Position numbers and translations under genes: made by a program. A stretch of DNA of 64,000 bases. Origin: Fasciolopsis buskii (lineage: Eukaryota > Platyhelminthes > Trematoda > Plagiorchiida > Fasciolidae). Location: the NCBI GenBank assembly GCA_008360955.1, contig LUCM01006193.1, forward strand, positions 310,828 to 374,827, written 5' to 3'. The notes beneath the pieces were generated by a model. That model was not told the origin of the DNA. It did not search any database and saw only the letters and a list, made by a program, of their open reading frames with translations. Within the stretch, counting starts at the first letter, position 1. Every line of letters starts with the position of its first letter. Positions 34,884 through 47,700 of this stretch are shown here, piece after piece.

Positions 34884-35598
34884 ATTTCGGGGTTACAGAT
34901 ATCCCTTTACATTTCCTCTTATCCATTTTTTCTTTCCTTAATTTTCGGCGCTATTCCATGGCATTAGTTTTAATCTTTCACTGTGCCAATTCGCTGATTT
35001 TTTTCCAAGCCGGAGCTACTTAATTTTACACTCATCAATCCTACCTCATTTTACTCTCGTATTATTGTACGAATAATGTAATTTAAGTTCGCAACTTACG
35101 TGTTGAATCCTGTCCTCAACGTTATTCATTACACACCATGTCATGTTCTGGGTGTACGGGGGATTACTTAAAACAGTCACGAACGCTACCTCCAATGGAA
35201 ATTCGGTGGTTGTTATTCTCTTTTATATGGCGTAGGTTTTTGATAACACAGCCTATTGAGAGCTTCTCTTGAAACCCAAAAGCTACGGTATATTGACCCC
35301 CGTCTATCTTGGTTCCCCTCTTATTCGGCCTACCGAATTCAGGTAGTGAACCTAAATGGAACCCTATCAAATCCTCGTCCGATTACTAGGGGAGCTGTTA
35401 AAGGAAGTGTATAACAGGTCTCTTACTGTTTCTGGTGAATATCAACGACATTTTTCACATTATTAGGCACTGCTTTATTTTCTGTTTGCAGATGCTATAA
35501 AAACTGCATTAGGATTTTGCCCTCGTTTCCTCAACACCATCATAGGTAATGTAAAATGTGATCCACTATCGCTTGATTCATGGTGCGAAGCTAGGTAG

Positions 35599-36060
35599 AT
35601 GAAATTGTCGGCCCACAAAATTAGCACACTCACATACAAATGCCACATTCCTGCAAGAATCTTTGAAATTAACCAAGAGGTCAATCCTTTACCTCACACT
35701 GTCAAAGACCTGGGTTTGCATTACTCCAGCACATTCAACTTCACAGAACACACCCTGATACAAGTTCGAAAATCTAGAAGACTATTTGAATTGGTGCATA
35801 GAACTTTCAGAAACCAGGAAAGCAAGGTGTCAAAACATAAACCGCACATAAGGTCTATCCTGGACTGCTGTTCTCTCGTGTGTTCCAACATGCGGCAGAG
35901 TGACAGACTCGAGATTGAGAATGTTCAACGAACATTTAAGAAACAAGTTTTGGACTGCTCCTTCTCGCTAAACTACATGGAACGTTGCACAATTCTACAC
36001 CTGGATCTCTTATGGCTGTGTAGATTTCAGATCAACCTATCCTTTTTCGTAAGATTATAG
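35599..36060 (+). pseudogene. LINE RT thumb, longest open piece (153 codons)
   Basis: One open frame spans VKDLGLHYSSTFNFTEHTLI, RRLFELVHRTFRNQE, ILDCCSLVCSNMRQSDRLEI and NYMERCTILHLDLLWLCRFQ. These match the C-terminal third of CR1/Jockey-type RT (HKDLGV, LE-VQRRFTKR, YEERL-LLGL). The catalytic residues lie upstream in another frame. It is part of the 33.8-36.3 kb element. Confidence 0.8.
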
Positions 36061-36265
36061 GTAAAATTGTGTGCACCTCCGCACCCCAATTAAGAAATAA
36101 CACTTCCTATGGCTTGCGATGAGCTGAGCACTCGGTGTCAGTTCCCATGTCGGGGATATCAACTAGGAAATACTTCTTCATTATCAAATGTTCCCAGCTA
36201 TGGTGTAAACTACGCTTACATGTAAGAATGAGTTCTGCTACCTCCGTTATATATAAGAACGAAAT

Positions 36266-39200
36266 TAGAAAGCAATAAAGGTACGAAAATTATTAAACTT
36301 GCACGATCCTTACACTCCAATAGAAAGTGTCTGTGAGTTGGGCCTAGGCCATTCAGTGAATACAACGTTCGAGGTCTTATATCAACCCATTGAACAAGGT
36401 CTGGTCTTATTTACTTTCAGCAGTTTCCAAAAGTACAATTTATTGTAGGTATAGGCAGAAAAACATCGTCAATGAAACACGTCAGCGCAGTTTTTCACCT
36501 AGCTTTCTATCTTGTTTAGTGCATATGAAGCAAGCCATATAAAACGACATACCCATATCCCATCCTGACTTACTCTCAAACTAATATCAATATAAACTCT
36601 TCCTTCTGCATCCATTTAACAATTATACCATTCCAAGCGTGAAGTTCGGCATTAACTGATGGCTCACTCTACATAAAATTCATCGCTTCTCGCTCTTGGA
36701 TATGCACGCACCATAACCTTCAGCTGGAATACCTCCTGACTGCCATCTTTCCTTTTTCCGTTCCAGTTGTGTTCGTTTGCAACCGCGTCTGACCAACGGT
36801 CTAGCATCCAGTTTTTGGCCCCATCCTCGCGCATCTCAACACACCGTGAAAGCAAGCTGACCCAAGGCCGCAGCTCAACTATCCCAGGACGGACAAACTC
36901 GACCTGCTCCACGGCCGCGATGAAGTGGACATTGCTTCTTATCCGCATGACTCACCAACGTAAACTGATGACCCTGCTGCAAATCTGTCTAAATATCGAG
37001 GCCACATGATATGATCTACAAAGCCTGTGACTCTCTGAGCGGGCAAATGCTTGCAATTGCACAGATTTACTGTTGGATTTGCCCGGCCGTGGCTAACGTG
37101 CCCATCACGTTTACATTCAATTGCCACGAAGACCCGCACACTTCGATCCCTGTTCCAGATGCCGCTACCATAGTCTACCGCGAACATAACCCCCAAGTTT
37201 TCCACCGACAACCGCGGATACCCCTATACCAGTAATGGCTATGAGCTTATCCTCAAAACGCAAACAAAAGTGTAAAAGAACCCGTTTTTTCACACTGGCT
37301 TACCAGCGTCAGGTATATTATTCCACGCATACCACATCAATCACCACTCGTCAACGCCGACGGCGTTTCCATTATTCATGTCTTCGAACTATTTTTAGCC
37401 AAAACTCTCCACCAGTGTTCCTAATCCCTCCTTATTTTCAAAGGACTTTTGACTGCTTTCGTGGCTCCAGGATCCATGGTAAGATGGCCGACATACTTTT
37501 TCATATCCAACATAATACAGGGTACCTACAGGTCATCAATACTCTTCCCGCCAGCTGTTTTGGTCCCTTGACAGGTTTTTACCTTGCACTCAAGGTCCTT
37601 GGAGACTTTCTTCATGACATTTTACCATTCATGTCCATTTTATAGACCCGTTAAATCCGAACACTGTAGACACCTCCACGCCCGCCACCATCGCCCAGTT
37701 GAACTCTGCTGCTGCGATACGCATCCTTGTTGCGCATAAACACCGTGTTCCTCCCGATATGCCAGTTTGGCTATTTCTTCTCATTTTGTACCCAAGCGTT
37801 TATTTGCATGTTCGATATTACTTGCAATGCCTCTGTAACATTTTATCATGTGACCAAGCATGCCTCTCGACGTATCCAAGAAATATACCGCCATATATGC
37901 CTTTCGCAGATCGAGAAATACCCAATATTTGTAATATTATTATTATTCAAGTGAAAATCTCGCGCCCTAGTTATTAGTTGCATTTTTTGAAGTCTGGAAC
38001 GTGTACGAATAAACCAGGATATCATCTCGTGGTCACTACCCGGACAGTTGTTGAGCACTGTGTTAACATTAGGGAGAACTTGGGTGATTACGAGTTCAAG
38101 GATTTCATTCCCTCTGTTGGGGTTTGCCACGTGCTGCGTCCATCGTCCTACGTGGGATTCTGCAACGAAGTTAAAGAATTGCGTAAGGGCAAACTAGGCG
38201 GACCAGCAGAACTTAGAAGCATTGAAGTCTCCCGCTATAAATTTCGCTTTCTCTAGGTGGAAGCAGGCTACTAGAACGCCTTGATAAGCTAAGGTATCTC
38301 AAAGGTATTTGCTGCCGGATGCCCATTAACTCATCCAAGGTGCACTGGAAAGTTACGCACGCGGACGGAGAGCCACAAATTTTCAGGCATAATGTCTAAC
38401 ATTAGGTGTCGGATCAGAGAAATGGAAAATTCATGCTTAGCCTAGTCGAGGCAGCCACATGCCCGCCGGTTGATTCGGTGCGTTAGAAGGAAGTTGCAAT
38501 CACTCAGAAATATTTGTTTTATGGGTTTATATTCCCTCAACCACGTTTAAGTTACTAGAATGATGTCATAGGATTGATTATATACAAAACGTCCCAGGGT
38601 TTTAATTTTACTTAGGAGGGATCACGTGTTGAGCTAAATAAGAGACACTATGGATGTGCGGTCAATGCTGAATCGTTTCATGGGGGGCTACCAGTCTGGA
38701 GTGGGGTCTGGCGAGCCGAAGTACAGCAAGTAGAAGGCGGTGGTTTAAATTTGACTTACTTGGTTCCGGGAAAATAACCTAGGGAAGATTCGGAATTCCC
38801 AGAGTTTGGACATCTGTGTAGAGGCATGGCCTCATGGTATTGCAAGACTTTATAGCCGTGCCGAGGGGAGCAGCTTCATGTTAGAATGGATAATGGTCTA
38901 TGGAGGTCGACCTCGGGGCAATTACACCCTGCTTAGAAGCAGACGAGGTGACGGTTCACCTAAATACCCTCCGCGTCACTAAAGGAAGCTTTCTGTAGAG
39001 TGTGATCACTAAACGGGACGTAGGTCACACAGCAAAGGGAAGGAAAACTGGGCTTCCGATTCGCAATTTTATGACAGGGAGCCGAATTATCTGTCAAACA
39101 ATAAATTCCAACCGTCAACGTTCTATCATTATATCTAACGTCTCTGTTGATGCAGGCGGCAGGTCTTTCGCAGTTCCCCTTGAACCAAGCACTACGAGCG

Positions 39201-40139
39201 CACAAAAAGCAATGATCCTATGAACCGCGAACCGCACTGGTCCCAAATCCGTATTCTACATTTTAATTGTGCATTTCTTCAGTTATCCATCAACACCGAA
39301 ATCCCGTTGGCCGTCGTAGATTGAAACTTTTCTCAAAACGTTGAATTTTTAATCCGTGCTTGGCGCGAAATATTATTGGACGTCCAACCGTCTGTCGGTG
39401 TGGCTAGCTCATCCACTGATGAGAATCAAATCACACCTCAGTAAGCCAAATGTTATGCTCAACGGCCAAACATTGAACGACCTTCGACCCTGTCCGTATA
39501 CGAATCGGAAAAACGACCCATTCTCTGCTGTCACTACAAGGGTAACCTACCATAAGGAAATCACCCTTTCCAAAAAATCGCCTCAGACTGTACCTGACAA
39601 ATTTCGCCAAAATGAAAATGAAGAGAACACGCCCCTCGTGTGGCCTCGGGGCCAGTCTTATTCAAGTAACCCTCAGGTCCAGCGACGACCATGTGAAGAC
39701 CAAGGAGCACTTGAGAAAGTCGCCGAGTCAAATGGATAAACGACTACTCACATTCTGATCATCATCTAGTCGTGATCAGACTGCGGGAAATTCGAAAGCA
39801 CATTTGGTATGAGTTTATAATCAGAGCCACACTTCAGTGATTGACGTATAAAAAACAGCAGTGAAGAACACTGTCGTGTTGCTTCAATTCACGAAGATGC
39901 GCTTTGAGCTAGGGAATTGGGTTGTAATCTTAGGAAGCTTATTTGCGCAGTCGCGAGTGGGGCGCGGAATGAGTACACTTACCCAAACGAGGTTTTAGTT
40001 ACGAGGCATTTAGGAAAGCAATGGTCAACTCATTATGTCTGCCTTTTTGATCGTACTGGCAGAATACTGGTGTCGATTAAGACTCCGAAGTGCGAACAAA
40101 ATTAACGATAATGAGTATTTCTCGATTTTATGAGAATCA
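36266..40139. other. No gene recognised; scattered unidentified open frames
   Basis: Open frames up to 136 codons (37235-37645, plus) and 127 codons (39356-39739, plus) are present. None shows a domain, signal peptide or repeat that I recognise and they overlap opposite-strand frames of similar size. GC is close to the TE-rich surroundings. Old retroelement sequence is the likeliest content. Confidence 0.4.
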
Positions 40140-41170
40140 TTCGCAAGGCATAGTCTACTTTGTACTTGAATGATGCAGGGCAAACGCGAATAACAAAAAT
40201 CAAAAGGAATAAGGGGATGAGTGTAACCCTGAGTTATTCAAAACGCATACTGGAATTTGGAATCAGATGCTGCAAAGCAACGCTGAAAGCACAAGTACGC
40301 CAGTCAGAAATCCAAATTAATTTCACAAGACTCAATAGAGTTTCCCGAGATTGTTTGTGAGCAGCGGAATACGAGTCATTTCCTGTTTAAGTGCATTAAA
40401 TGTGATCATCGCTGGCACAAAACAGTGGCCGGAGCTCGACGATGGACGTCGAAATATGCCTGAGTCCCAGAACAAGAAGTGCTTTGCTTAATGAACGGAA
40501 AAGTATAGCTGAGGGGATGATGAGCAATGGGAATGCTGTAATTTTGAATGGAAGTAATGAAAACCAAGCGGAATGCCATGCAAATTGGATAAGATAGTCG
40601 CGTTCAACAACAATAAAGGACCGATAAAATGCTGAAGATGGTGCAGGCATACTGACAAAATTGTTTCGAACTATCTGGAAGATATTTTAAAGAAGCTCTT
40701 ACATAGAGAATATAGAAATCTCAAGGCTGCTGATTTTATTTATATACAACTGGCTGTAGGCTGGAATCAGAGGTGCGTTGGAAAAACGATAGTTTGCGCA
40801 AAAGTATTTTGACTACAACAGGAAAAACTGTTCTCTATGCTGTCATTTGTACCGTCGTACCTTTTGATCTTGATCAGCATTAAGGGTTGGAAATTTGCGG
40901 AGGGGCTCAAGCGGTTTTAGCGAAGTCAATGTCGGTGTCCGTGCCCAATCGTGAAGATCTATCTGAGTCAGAGTATCCAAGGCAATCAGCGGCGTAGTTT
41001 CCGTTGAACGGACCAGTAAGCCAGTGCCCGATATAGCTAGCAGCTTCCTAGCAAGAGTGGGAAGACCGCAGATTTGGCGGTGTCCCAACGAGGACGGAAC
41101 CGATAGCAGCGCGTATCTCCGGGTGAGGAATCAGAAACACAGAAAGCCGCATTCTTAGGTTTGTAGTCTT
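40140..41170 (-). mobile_element. Diverged second copy of the inverted-repeat LINE 5' region
   Basis: Collinear with 31550-32540. It shares AATAACAAAAATCAAAAGG near 40188 with AATAACGGAAATCAGAAGG near 31564; a GTTTAAGTGCAT segment near 40386 with GTTTAGGTGCAC near 31757; and AGAATATAGAAATCTC with AGAATATGGTACTCTC. It also shares GAGTGGGAAG and the GCGCGTAT-type block near 41120 with those near 32380 and 32440. Minus-strand translation gives HPLIPFDFCYSRL where the arms read YPHIPSDFRYWRF. It establishes which side of the left arm is native. Confidence 0.7.
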
Positions 41171-41189
41171 CGTTTTACGTATTGTTCAG

Positions 41190-41720
41190 GCTATCGAGAA
41201 TCGTGCTAGTCTCAAAAATACAACAGATTTCCCGCCCCGTTAATTCCTATCTTTGAACGATTCTCAAGTGGAAACACACCACTGCTTCCTTGTGGGCCTT
41301 CTACTGGATGATAAGCTTGAATTCGTGTTTTCTGAGGCTGCGCAACAGGTGTTCACCCAAATAAAGTTAATACACCAATAAAACGTTTCTAACTATCCTC
41401 ATCCTTTATCGCTTGTTGCTGTGACGAAGGAAGCCTCAGAAGGTTCGGTCGAGGTATATACAGCCCACACATAGTCAACTATAGGGTGCCATTGGCATTA
41501 CTTTTCAAAAAGATTCAGTCGGCAGTGTTCAGGTAGACTGCGTTTCGTAGCGGACTTCTGGTTATCCACCTGTCTCCCTAGCACATTTGGTGGGACGCAG
41601 AAGGCTCCCCTTTGTGTTGTTTTTTCAGGTAACAAACTTATGGCCCAAACGGTGTATTCAGCCTTCGAACAGCTTCTACTATGCAAAATTACCAATCTAG
41701 ATTTCATTTTGCAGCCCACT
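41190..41720 (+). mobile_element. Ty3/Gypsy RT-RNase H fragment (CsRn1-like)
   Basis: Plus-strand phrases in order: FVFSEAAQQVFTQIKLIHQ near 41320, YPHPLSLVAVTKEASEGSVE near 41395, HYFSKRF near 41500 and, after a ~140-base interruption, VYSAFEQLLLCKIT near 41655. This is the end of RT and the start of RNase H in Ty3/Gypsy pol (AAQ-AF, HP--D-PL-L-TDAS, FFSKRL, YSTFGRELLA). The DAS catalytic motif is eroded to EAS. Dead element. Confidence 0.65.
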
Positions 41721-43920
41721 TTGGCCAAATGTCATGTTCTCGAGTGCAAACGTCGTTTGAGCATTGCGCAGCCGAAGTCACGTTTGAAAACTAAAACGAG
41801 AGTCATTCCTAAATTTTTCGGCATTTGGTCAATCAAGTAATAAACTCAAACCAAGAATTGACCTGAAAAACAACACACATCATAAGTCCCAAATCATTTG
41901 CATTGCAGCGAATCGTGCATTCACGCACAAGAATAGTGTTTCGAAGGGGATCGCTCGGCCGTTGAATTTACCACCAACTTGAATCCGTCGAAAACAACGA
42001 AGTTAGATTTGAAAAATTAGGGCATAGATCTTGAACCTGCTTCCTCTTCAGTGATGAGGCAATTACTGGAAATTACCATCGGGCGTAGTTTTTCTTCCTG
42101 TTTTTGCTTTCAATCTTGAGGTTGTTTGAGTGTGTTCATGAAACACATCGGAAACGCGGATGCCAATTAGCTGCAGCTGAAGAATATGGATCCAGTTTAA
42201 GCCCCAAAAAGAGTTCCAACCGTATTTTGAAAAGATCTTTGCTTGAGGAATCTACTACTTATATGAACCAATCGCCCCACTGAGACGCTATTCGGTTGTA
42301 TTTTTCATGGTTATTCTTAACACATTCGGGCTCATAGACGAATAATGTATTCAATTGATGCACGAAAACCGGGTCGTTCCAAAATAGTAGTTAAGCCGTC
42401 ATCCGGAATTGGTACTCGCACGAAATTACTGTTTGCCTTTTTCTTCGTTTATTGACTACGCGGGCACTCCATCAGTGCTGCGAAATACAGCACGGTATTT
42501 CAAAAACTAAAGATATCTAACTGGAGTGCACGAGCAAAACGTGCACGAGCAAAGTGCAAATGGCGACCTTGCTAGTTGGACAGCGTTCGGTGGAACAAGC
42601 TACTGCAGAGATCAAATTTACGTTCCGCTAAAGAGGCTTCCTCCTAGAAATGTCATGAGTTGGCACTGTTCGAGACCGCACAGAAGAAGCCCGAATATCG
42701 TGGACCCTCTTCTGAACTGGCACCGCTCGCGAAATGTACAAATTTTCTCGTCTGCTTTCGACACCACGTCTTTTTGAACTCGCCAACCGGCAGATTAGGT
42801 ATAGATTGTTTGCTGGATTGAATGCAATATTTTTCATGTATGCCGTGACTGGGCCGTGGTATGGTTTGATGATGCGAGGAATTTTGGACGACATCACGGA
42901 ACTGCCGACTCAGCAAAGCAACCAGAAGCCTGGGATTTTTAAATCGTGCAGCATGATGAGAATCCTACAGATCTGTTTCTCATACCACAGACGCCAACGA
43001 CTGAATGTCGCGGAAGTGATATCAACTATCACACCAGATTTTTTAGTGAATCGTGCCCAGGTTTATCGAAATTTTCAGATCAATTGATGCCACCGCTAGA
43101 CGTATGTGGAATAAACCGCTAATTGCTTGATATCTTGAGCAAGAAGATTTATACGATGTGCACTCCTTTCCTTGTGTGCGAAATTGCTCTAGGACACTGG
43201 CTGACAGAATATTTGTCGATCAGGAACCATGTTATGATCGGGTGTGAATCAGATTCGATGCCAGTGGCGTTCTTTAAAGTATCATCGTCCAGATGATGTA
43301 GCACTGATACGGTCACCAAGAAAAAGCGGAGGGCCGAAACGTCTCCAAGAGAACGTCGTTCGTTACCAGAACTATCAATAGAACGACCAATGCGCTAAAG
43401 TTCCCGGCAGGATTCGCGTAAACGAATGAAGAACATTTTGACCGAGGCCATTATTACGAAAACAGGTGGGACCTGTCGTACCAACGCAAGCATGTGCAAT
43501 GTAAATACTGGAATAACATGTAGGTATAGGCACGTTCTTTTACCGCAAGCGATTTAAAGATCCTGTTTGCTGCAGATGCGAACATGAGAAGAAAAGAGAC
43601 CTTCCGACCGGTAGGTGGAACGCAAATCCCGTTCGCGGGCCATTTTACTGACGTACCCTGCCGACTTGGACATGGGGCGTTAAGGTCATTTGAAAACGTG
43701 GTAGGACCAGTCGGCTGATAGCTTTAGCGTGATACGGTAGCCTCAGTGGAAGCCCTGGCAGTGCGAATATCTGCTGCCTCAAACCTAAGACATTGTGTGC
43801 ATTCAAACTCACAAAAGCAGAGGTAGTTGCGGGTCTCAGTCAGGAAGCCATGCAGGGTTCACGCAAAATCTCGCAATACTAAGTGTTAAGCAATTAAGAA
43901 CGATCGATGCAAATTGAATA
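41721..43920. other. No gene recognised; possible LTR/PBS remnant
   Basis: At about 42528-42595 the sequence (AAATGGCGACC, GCGTTCGGTGGAACAAGC) resembles 45486-45550 (AAGTGGCGACC, ACGTTCGGTTAAACAAGC). TGGCGACC has the look of a retroelement primer-binding site, so these may be the ends of decayed Ty3/Gypsy LTRs. An open frame of 117 codons at 42734-43087 is unrecognised. Confidence 0.35.
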
Positions 43921-43929
43921 GACGCGACC

Positions 43930-44480
43930 TAGTCAACGAACCTGAAGGTTTTACCGTGACGAGAAGTGGCGCGAAATCGACCTTCGTGAGGAGTTTCAAT
44001 GATATACCCACCGAATCAACAAAGATGAATGCATGCACACAGGTACCGACTTCGGCCTGACCGAATACCCGTCGTCACTTTGGACCAGTTTTCGTTGGAA
44101 ACGCACTTCGTACGCACGCGGACATACGTGCGGACTATGACTGATACGCGGGTGAACCAGGATCCCGTGGAGTGAAGTATCCTTTTGGCAGTCGTACTGT
44201 TGTGCCGAATACACGTTCTTCGACGGAAAAATTGATGTTTGTCCTCAAGCAAGTTTTGATGCCGAGCAGAATTAGCGATAACGTTTGCCATCGATGTCAG
44301 ACTAAACCCAGTGATGCCAGGTATTGAACGGTCTTGCGGATCCGCCAGATACATATGACGTTTGTATTGAAAGATAATAGACCAGAATGAAATTATAGCC
44401 CGCGGGCAGTCGCGGCAGTTGAGGGGCAGCAATACAGAGCATTCAATTATTCTACAAAATGTTGAGTCATCGGATCGGCT
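43930..44480 (-). mobile_element. Ty3/Gypsy integrase C-terminal fragment (CsRn1-like)
   Basis: On the minus strand, alternating frames read a GQTSIFPSKNVYSAQQYDCQ block (for the ELVYGTTLRLP motif of this lineage), LHGILVHP, then CACIHLC and ETPHEGRFRATSRHGKTFRF. These correspond to the integrase C-terminus V-YG--LRLPGEF, THVFVR and PPYEGPFRVLSR--K-F. A 182-codon open frame (44016-44564) overlaps it but is the wrong frame for most of the motifs. Orientation is opposite to the RT fragment at 41.2 kb, so they come from different insertions. Confidence 0.6.
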
Positions 44481-44564
44481 ACCTTGTCCATTTAGAATGG
44501 CGCACTGCGTAAATCCAACCGAAATCGCCCATGTCGAGCGGCGATCAGAGCTAAACGTACGCAA

Positions 44565-44656
44565 TGTGCAAGATGTACCGTTTCTTCATAGTAGTTAAAG
44601 CTACTCTTAATAAGTCATCAGCATAGTGACGGGGAGCGCCAGTTTTGAACGAATCG
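44565..44656 (+). promoter_or_regulatory. Upstream region of the DNAJB13-like gene
   Basis: Only about 90-180 bases separate the decayed Ty3/Gypsy integrase from the DNAJB13 start codon, so the promoter must lie here and/or inside the retroelement remnant. No TATA box or other element can be named with confidence. Confidence 0.3.
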
Positions 44657-44724
44657 ATGGGAATAGACTATTACCACTTGTTGGAACTTCCCAGGAGCGC
44701 TTCTCATGCCGACATTTGCAAAGC
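44657..44724 (+). CDS. DNAJB13: DNAJB13 exon 1 (start codon, J-domain helix I)
   Basis: 68 coding bases, residues 1-22 and two bases of Ala23. [20 protein letters not shown] then CK matches the DnaJ opening M-x-DYY-x-L-x-L. The donor is GC followed by GTATGT at 44725. GC plus the C that opens exon 2 gives the Ala of the KAYRRLAL motif, so the join across a 9.8-kb intron is strongly supported by frame and motif. The ATG is the only one in frame at the right distance. Confidence 0.93.
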
Positions 44725-47700
44725 GTATGTTATTTTTAAATTTCATGTTATGGTCTTTTAGATTGCATGATTATTCATTTCTGTTGGAAAAATGAAAACG
44801 AAAAATGCCCACGTATATATGCACGCATGAACATGGTATTAAACAATGGTATGAGTTACTTAGCGAAAAAAAAACGTGAAATGTATTAAAGCACTGAAAC
44901 ATTTTGGCAGTTCTTCAAGCTGGTTTTTCCTGGATGCACCATGGTGTCTTCTTAAATTTTAGTTAGCTAACAACTTTTACGTGATCTGGTAAATCGGCTA
45001 ATTCCGGAATTAGGCGTTGTAACAGTGTGGGTCCACACTGAAAAAGAAAGCTCTACTAATATATACTACTTTTAGCAGTATTAATAAATGGATGTTTGGC
45101 TGATGAGACTCTACCCAACCTCCGTTTTGCCCAGCTGCAGAAAAAAGTTAGATCACTAGTAATCTCACCTCATTCTCTGACGTGCGCTGGAATTTTTCCT
45201 TATGCTTTTCTTAAGATGCCAGAATTTCTTCTTCGTTACGGTAGCCTGTAGTTTACTGGTTATTGAGGCATGGTGAAATGGATGTTGTTCAGGAATTAGG
45301 GAGTGTAAGACCGATTGTCTTAATGCGAATCTCGTTGCTTGCCCCTGACCGACGTGACCAGCTGGGCGTTACTCTTACTCCGATCTTTAAGATTGCGATA
45401 GTCACAAACCTGACACTTGGTTGGGGTAAAGACCGTTGGAAGCCGTAGTAGGTTGAGTATAATTTGACAGGAGAGTGCAAGTGGAAGTGCGTGAGCAGCG
45501 CGCAAGTGGCGACCGCGCTGAGTGGTTAACGTTCGGTTAAACAAGCGATCCGGGGAAACAGGTGCACATTCCACTCAGGACAAGTATAAGTGCCCCTTTT
45601 GAGGAGCATCTTAAGTTGACAGGACTGCCATCAGGATCATATTCCGGGTTAGGTAGAAGCATACTACATCACCTGCAGCGCTGGAAATTCAGAAATGCAT
45701 TGTATTTTGGGTTGTTTCCTCTCGTTACTGGATAAATGCCAGAATAAACAATTGCAGATGTCTCAACCGTTTAAAATTTATATTCTGACGCTGAACAGTC
45801 TCGTATACTTTTTTGGCTGTTAGATACTCAAGAACTGCTATTACAAATCATGTCCGGAGGGTTCAATCTTGTTGTTTTTACTAAACTTCACCAAGCGGCT
45901 CTTGAGTCATACTTGATTATATCGATGACTTTGACCTTACGGAACAAGAGATAGTACTCTCAGAGGTGATGTTAACGATCACTGGTAAACTGGTGACCAA
46001 AACCCGCGCTAAGGACATTTCCATATCGCAGTAGTAGTTTCCACCGCTTGCAGTAACAATATGTCGCAAGCCCACATGATGTATTAAGCTATCCGGCGAC
46101 CGTCAAGTACTACAGCTCAGCTGACCTTAATAGACAGTAGAAAGACCTTCCTTTTCCAATCGTCCAAATTCCTCGCCCAGAGGTAAGAAAAAATGTACTA
46201 GCTGACAGATAACTCATGATCAACTTTATAATTCCCATGCCTAAACTAAGTAAACGCTAGTTTGGCAAGGACTTAAATAAAATTAATGTTTACCAGTATT
46301 TTGAACAGCTGAACGGTCGTAAACAATTATTTAATCGCATGCGCTTATGGTCTGGTTGCGAAGTCAAGATACCTCGTTTATTGTTCCTGCTTATGCAAAG
46401 AATTACAAAGTCCCAAATTTCTTGAGTGAGGCAATGTACTAAGGAAGTTCATTTGTACGGGACTGACTTTGTTATAACTTTAATAATTTTCGTTTTTTTC
46501 ACTTTAATCTAAAAGAAATGAAAAAAGCGACTGGTCCACCGTGATACGACACACCAATCACTAAAAAGGCGTTGAAAAGCACACAAGCCAAGTAGTATTA
46601 ATTGAATGGCGGTATTCTCATTTTGTCAGTAAAATGAGGTAAATCATTGTAAATCCCACTATATCAAAGTCAACATACTGTTGCATATTACTGCAACAAA
46701 CAAAACAAGCGCGTAAATGTCCAGGTTGCATGTGCAAAAACGTACGGAAACGTATATGTCGGAACGTTTTTATCGGCATTTTCAATAATACGTTGGTATA
46801 CAAATATCATCGCTCATATAAATGCATGCGCGCATATGCGTGCTTAAATTTTTCATGTTCCAGTATAGCTGAGGAATAAGCGGTACGTTTCAAAAACTTA
46901 AATTTATTCAATTCAAGTTGATATTTACATTTATTTAGATCCAGGCACAAACGAACCCACGTAAATTAGTGCAAGGGTATATGGTTTTATTTGTTTATGT
47001 GTAGACAATTAAGTGGGTTGCATATCTAGGTCCACATTAGTAGACTGAAGTATACGAAGAGCAAAAATGCATACAGTTGAGCCCAGAGACATTATATTTT
47101 GTCAGATCGACTTTATTACGAATGTGAAGTTACACATAAATGCATCCGTAGACACATTCGGCTAAACGAAATATACTTATCAGTAACTGATGTGGTACCT
47201 AATGGTGTTGATCATTTTAGTTCCCACTTATGTATACGATTATGGATACGCGACGAACTTTTCAAGGACTGGTTGCTTTAGACTTAAACACTGAATTAGT
47301 CTTGTAATCTTTAGTACAACTAATTGCAGTGTACCTTCCTGGAAGCTGTATTTCCGGGTGGCCTTTGCTAGCAACTGTAGACAGCCTAGGAAACTGTAAC
47401 TTATCGCTCGGCAAGTTTGCTTTTGCAGAATTGGAGTTTTCCTTTGGAGCCTCACTAAACTAAAATTAGTGGGATCCCTTTGAGGGATACGGCTTTTAGT
47501 AGGGTATTGGTACGATGGCAGACAGTATTATTCGGGACGTCAATCGGGAACGGCAACTGTCGCAAGTACTATTCATGTTCTGACGTTTAAATGAGAACAT
47601 TTATTGCTGTATTGTTGTAACATTAAGCTTGTTTGTGGGCAAAAATCCAGCGTATTGAATTAAAACGCTTCATGGGAATTTCTTTGGTTGTTCCATTTCA

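Larger units (their letters stand above)
33778..36265 (+). mobile_element. CR1/Jockey-like LINE pol remnant, endonuclease to RT end
   Basis: Plus-strand element in several frames. Endonuclease remnants lie in 33987-34400, then a linker with ALILQTNSLSEEVNTLLDSL at about 34490-34550. The RT begins near 34830 (VGPDDLSPVLFK), followed by LNGTLSNPRPITRGAVKGSV near 35345 (the PQGSVLGPLLF block), an FADA active-site remnant near 35490, and the thumb at 35599-36060 (PHTVKDLGLHYSSTFNFTEH, RRLFELVHRTFRNQE, IENVQRTFKKQVLDCSFSLN). A final LWCKL block lies near 36200. The 3' end near 36265 is approximate. Not functional. Confidence 0.8.

Noticed and set aside
44016..44564. 182-codon minus-strand open frame as a host gene
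   Set aside because: Neighbouring frames carry Ty3/Gypsy integrase motifs; this frame is mostly an out-of-frame reading of the same remnant.
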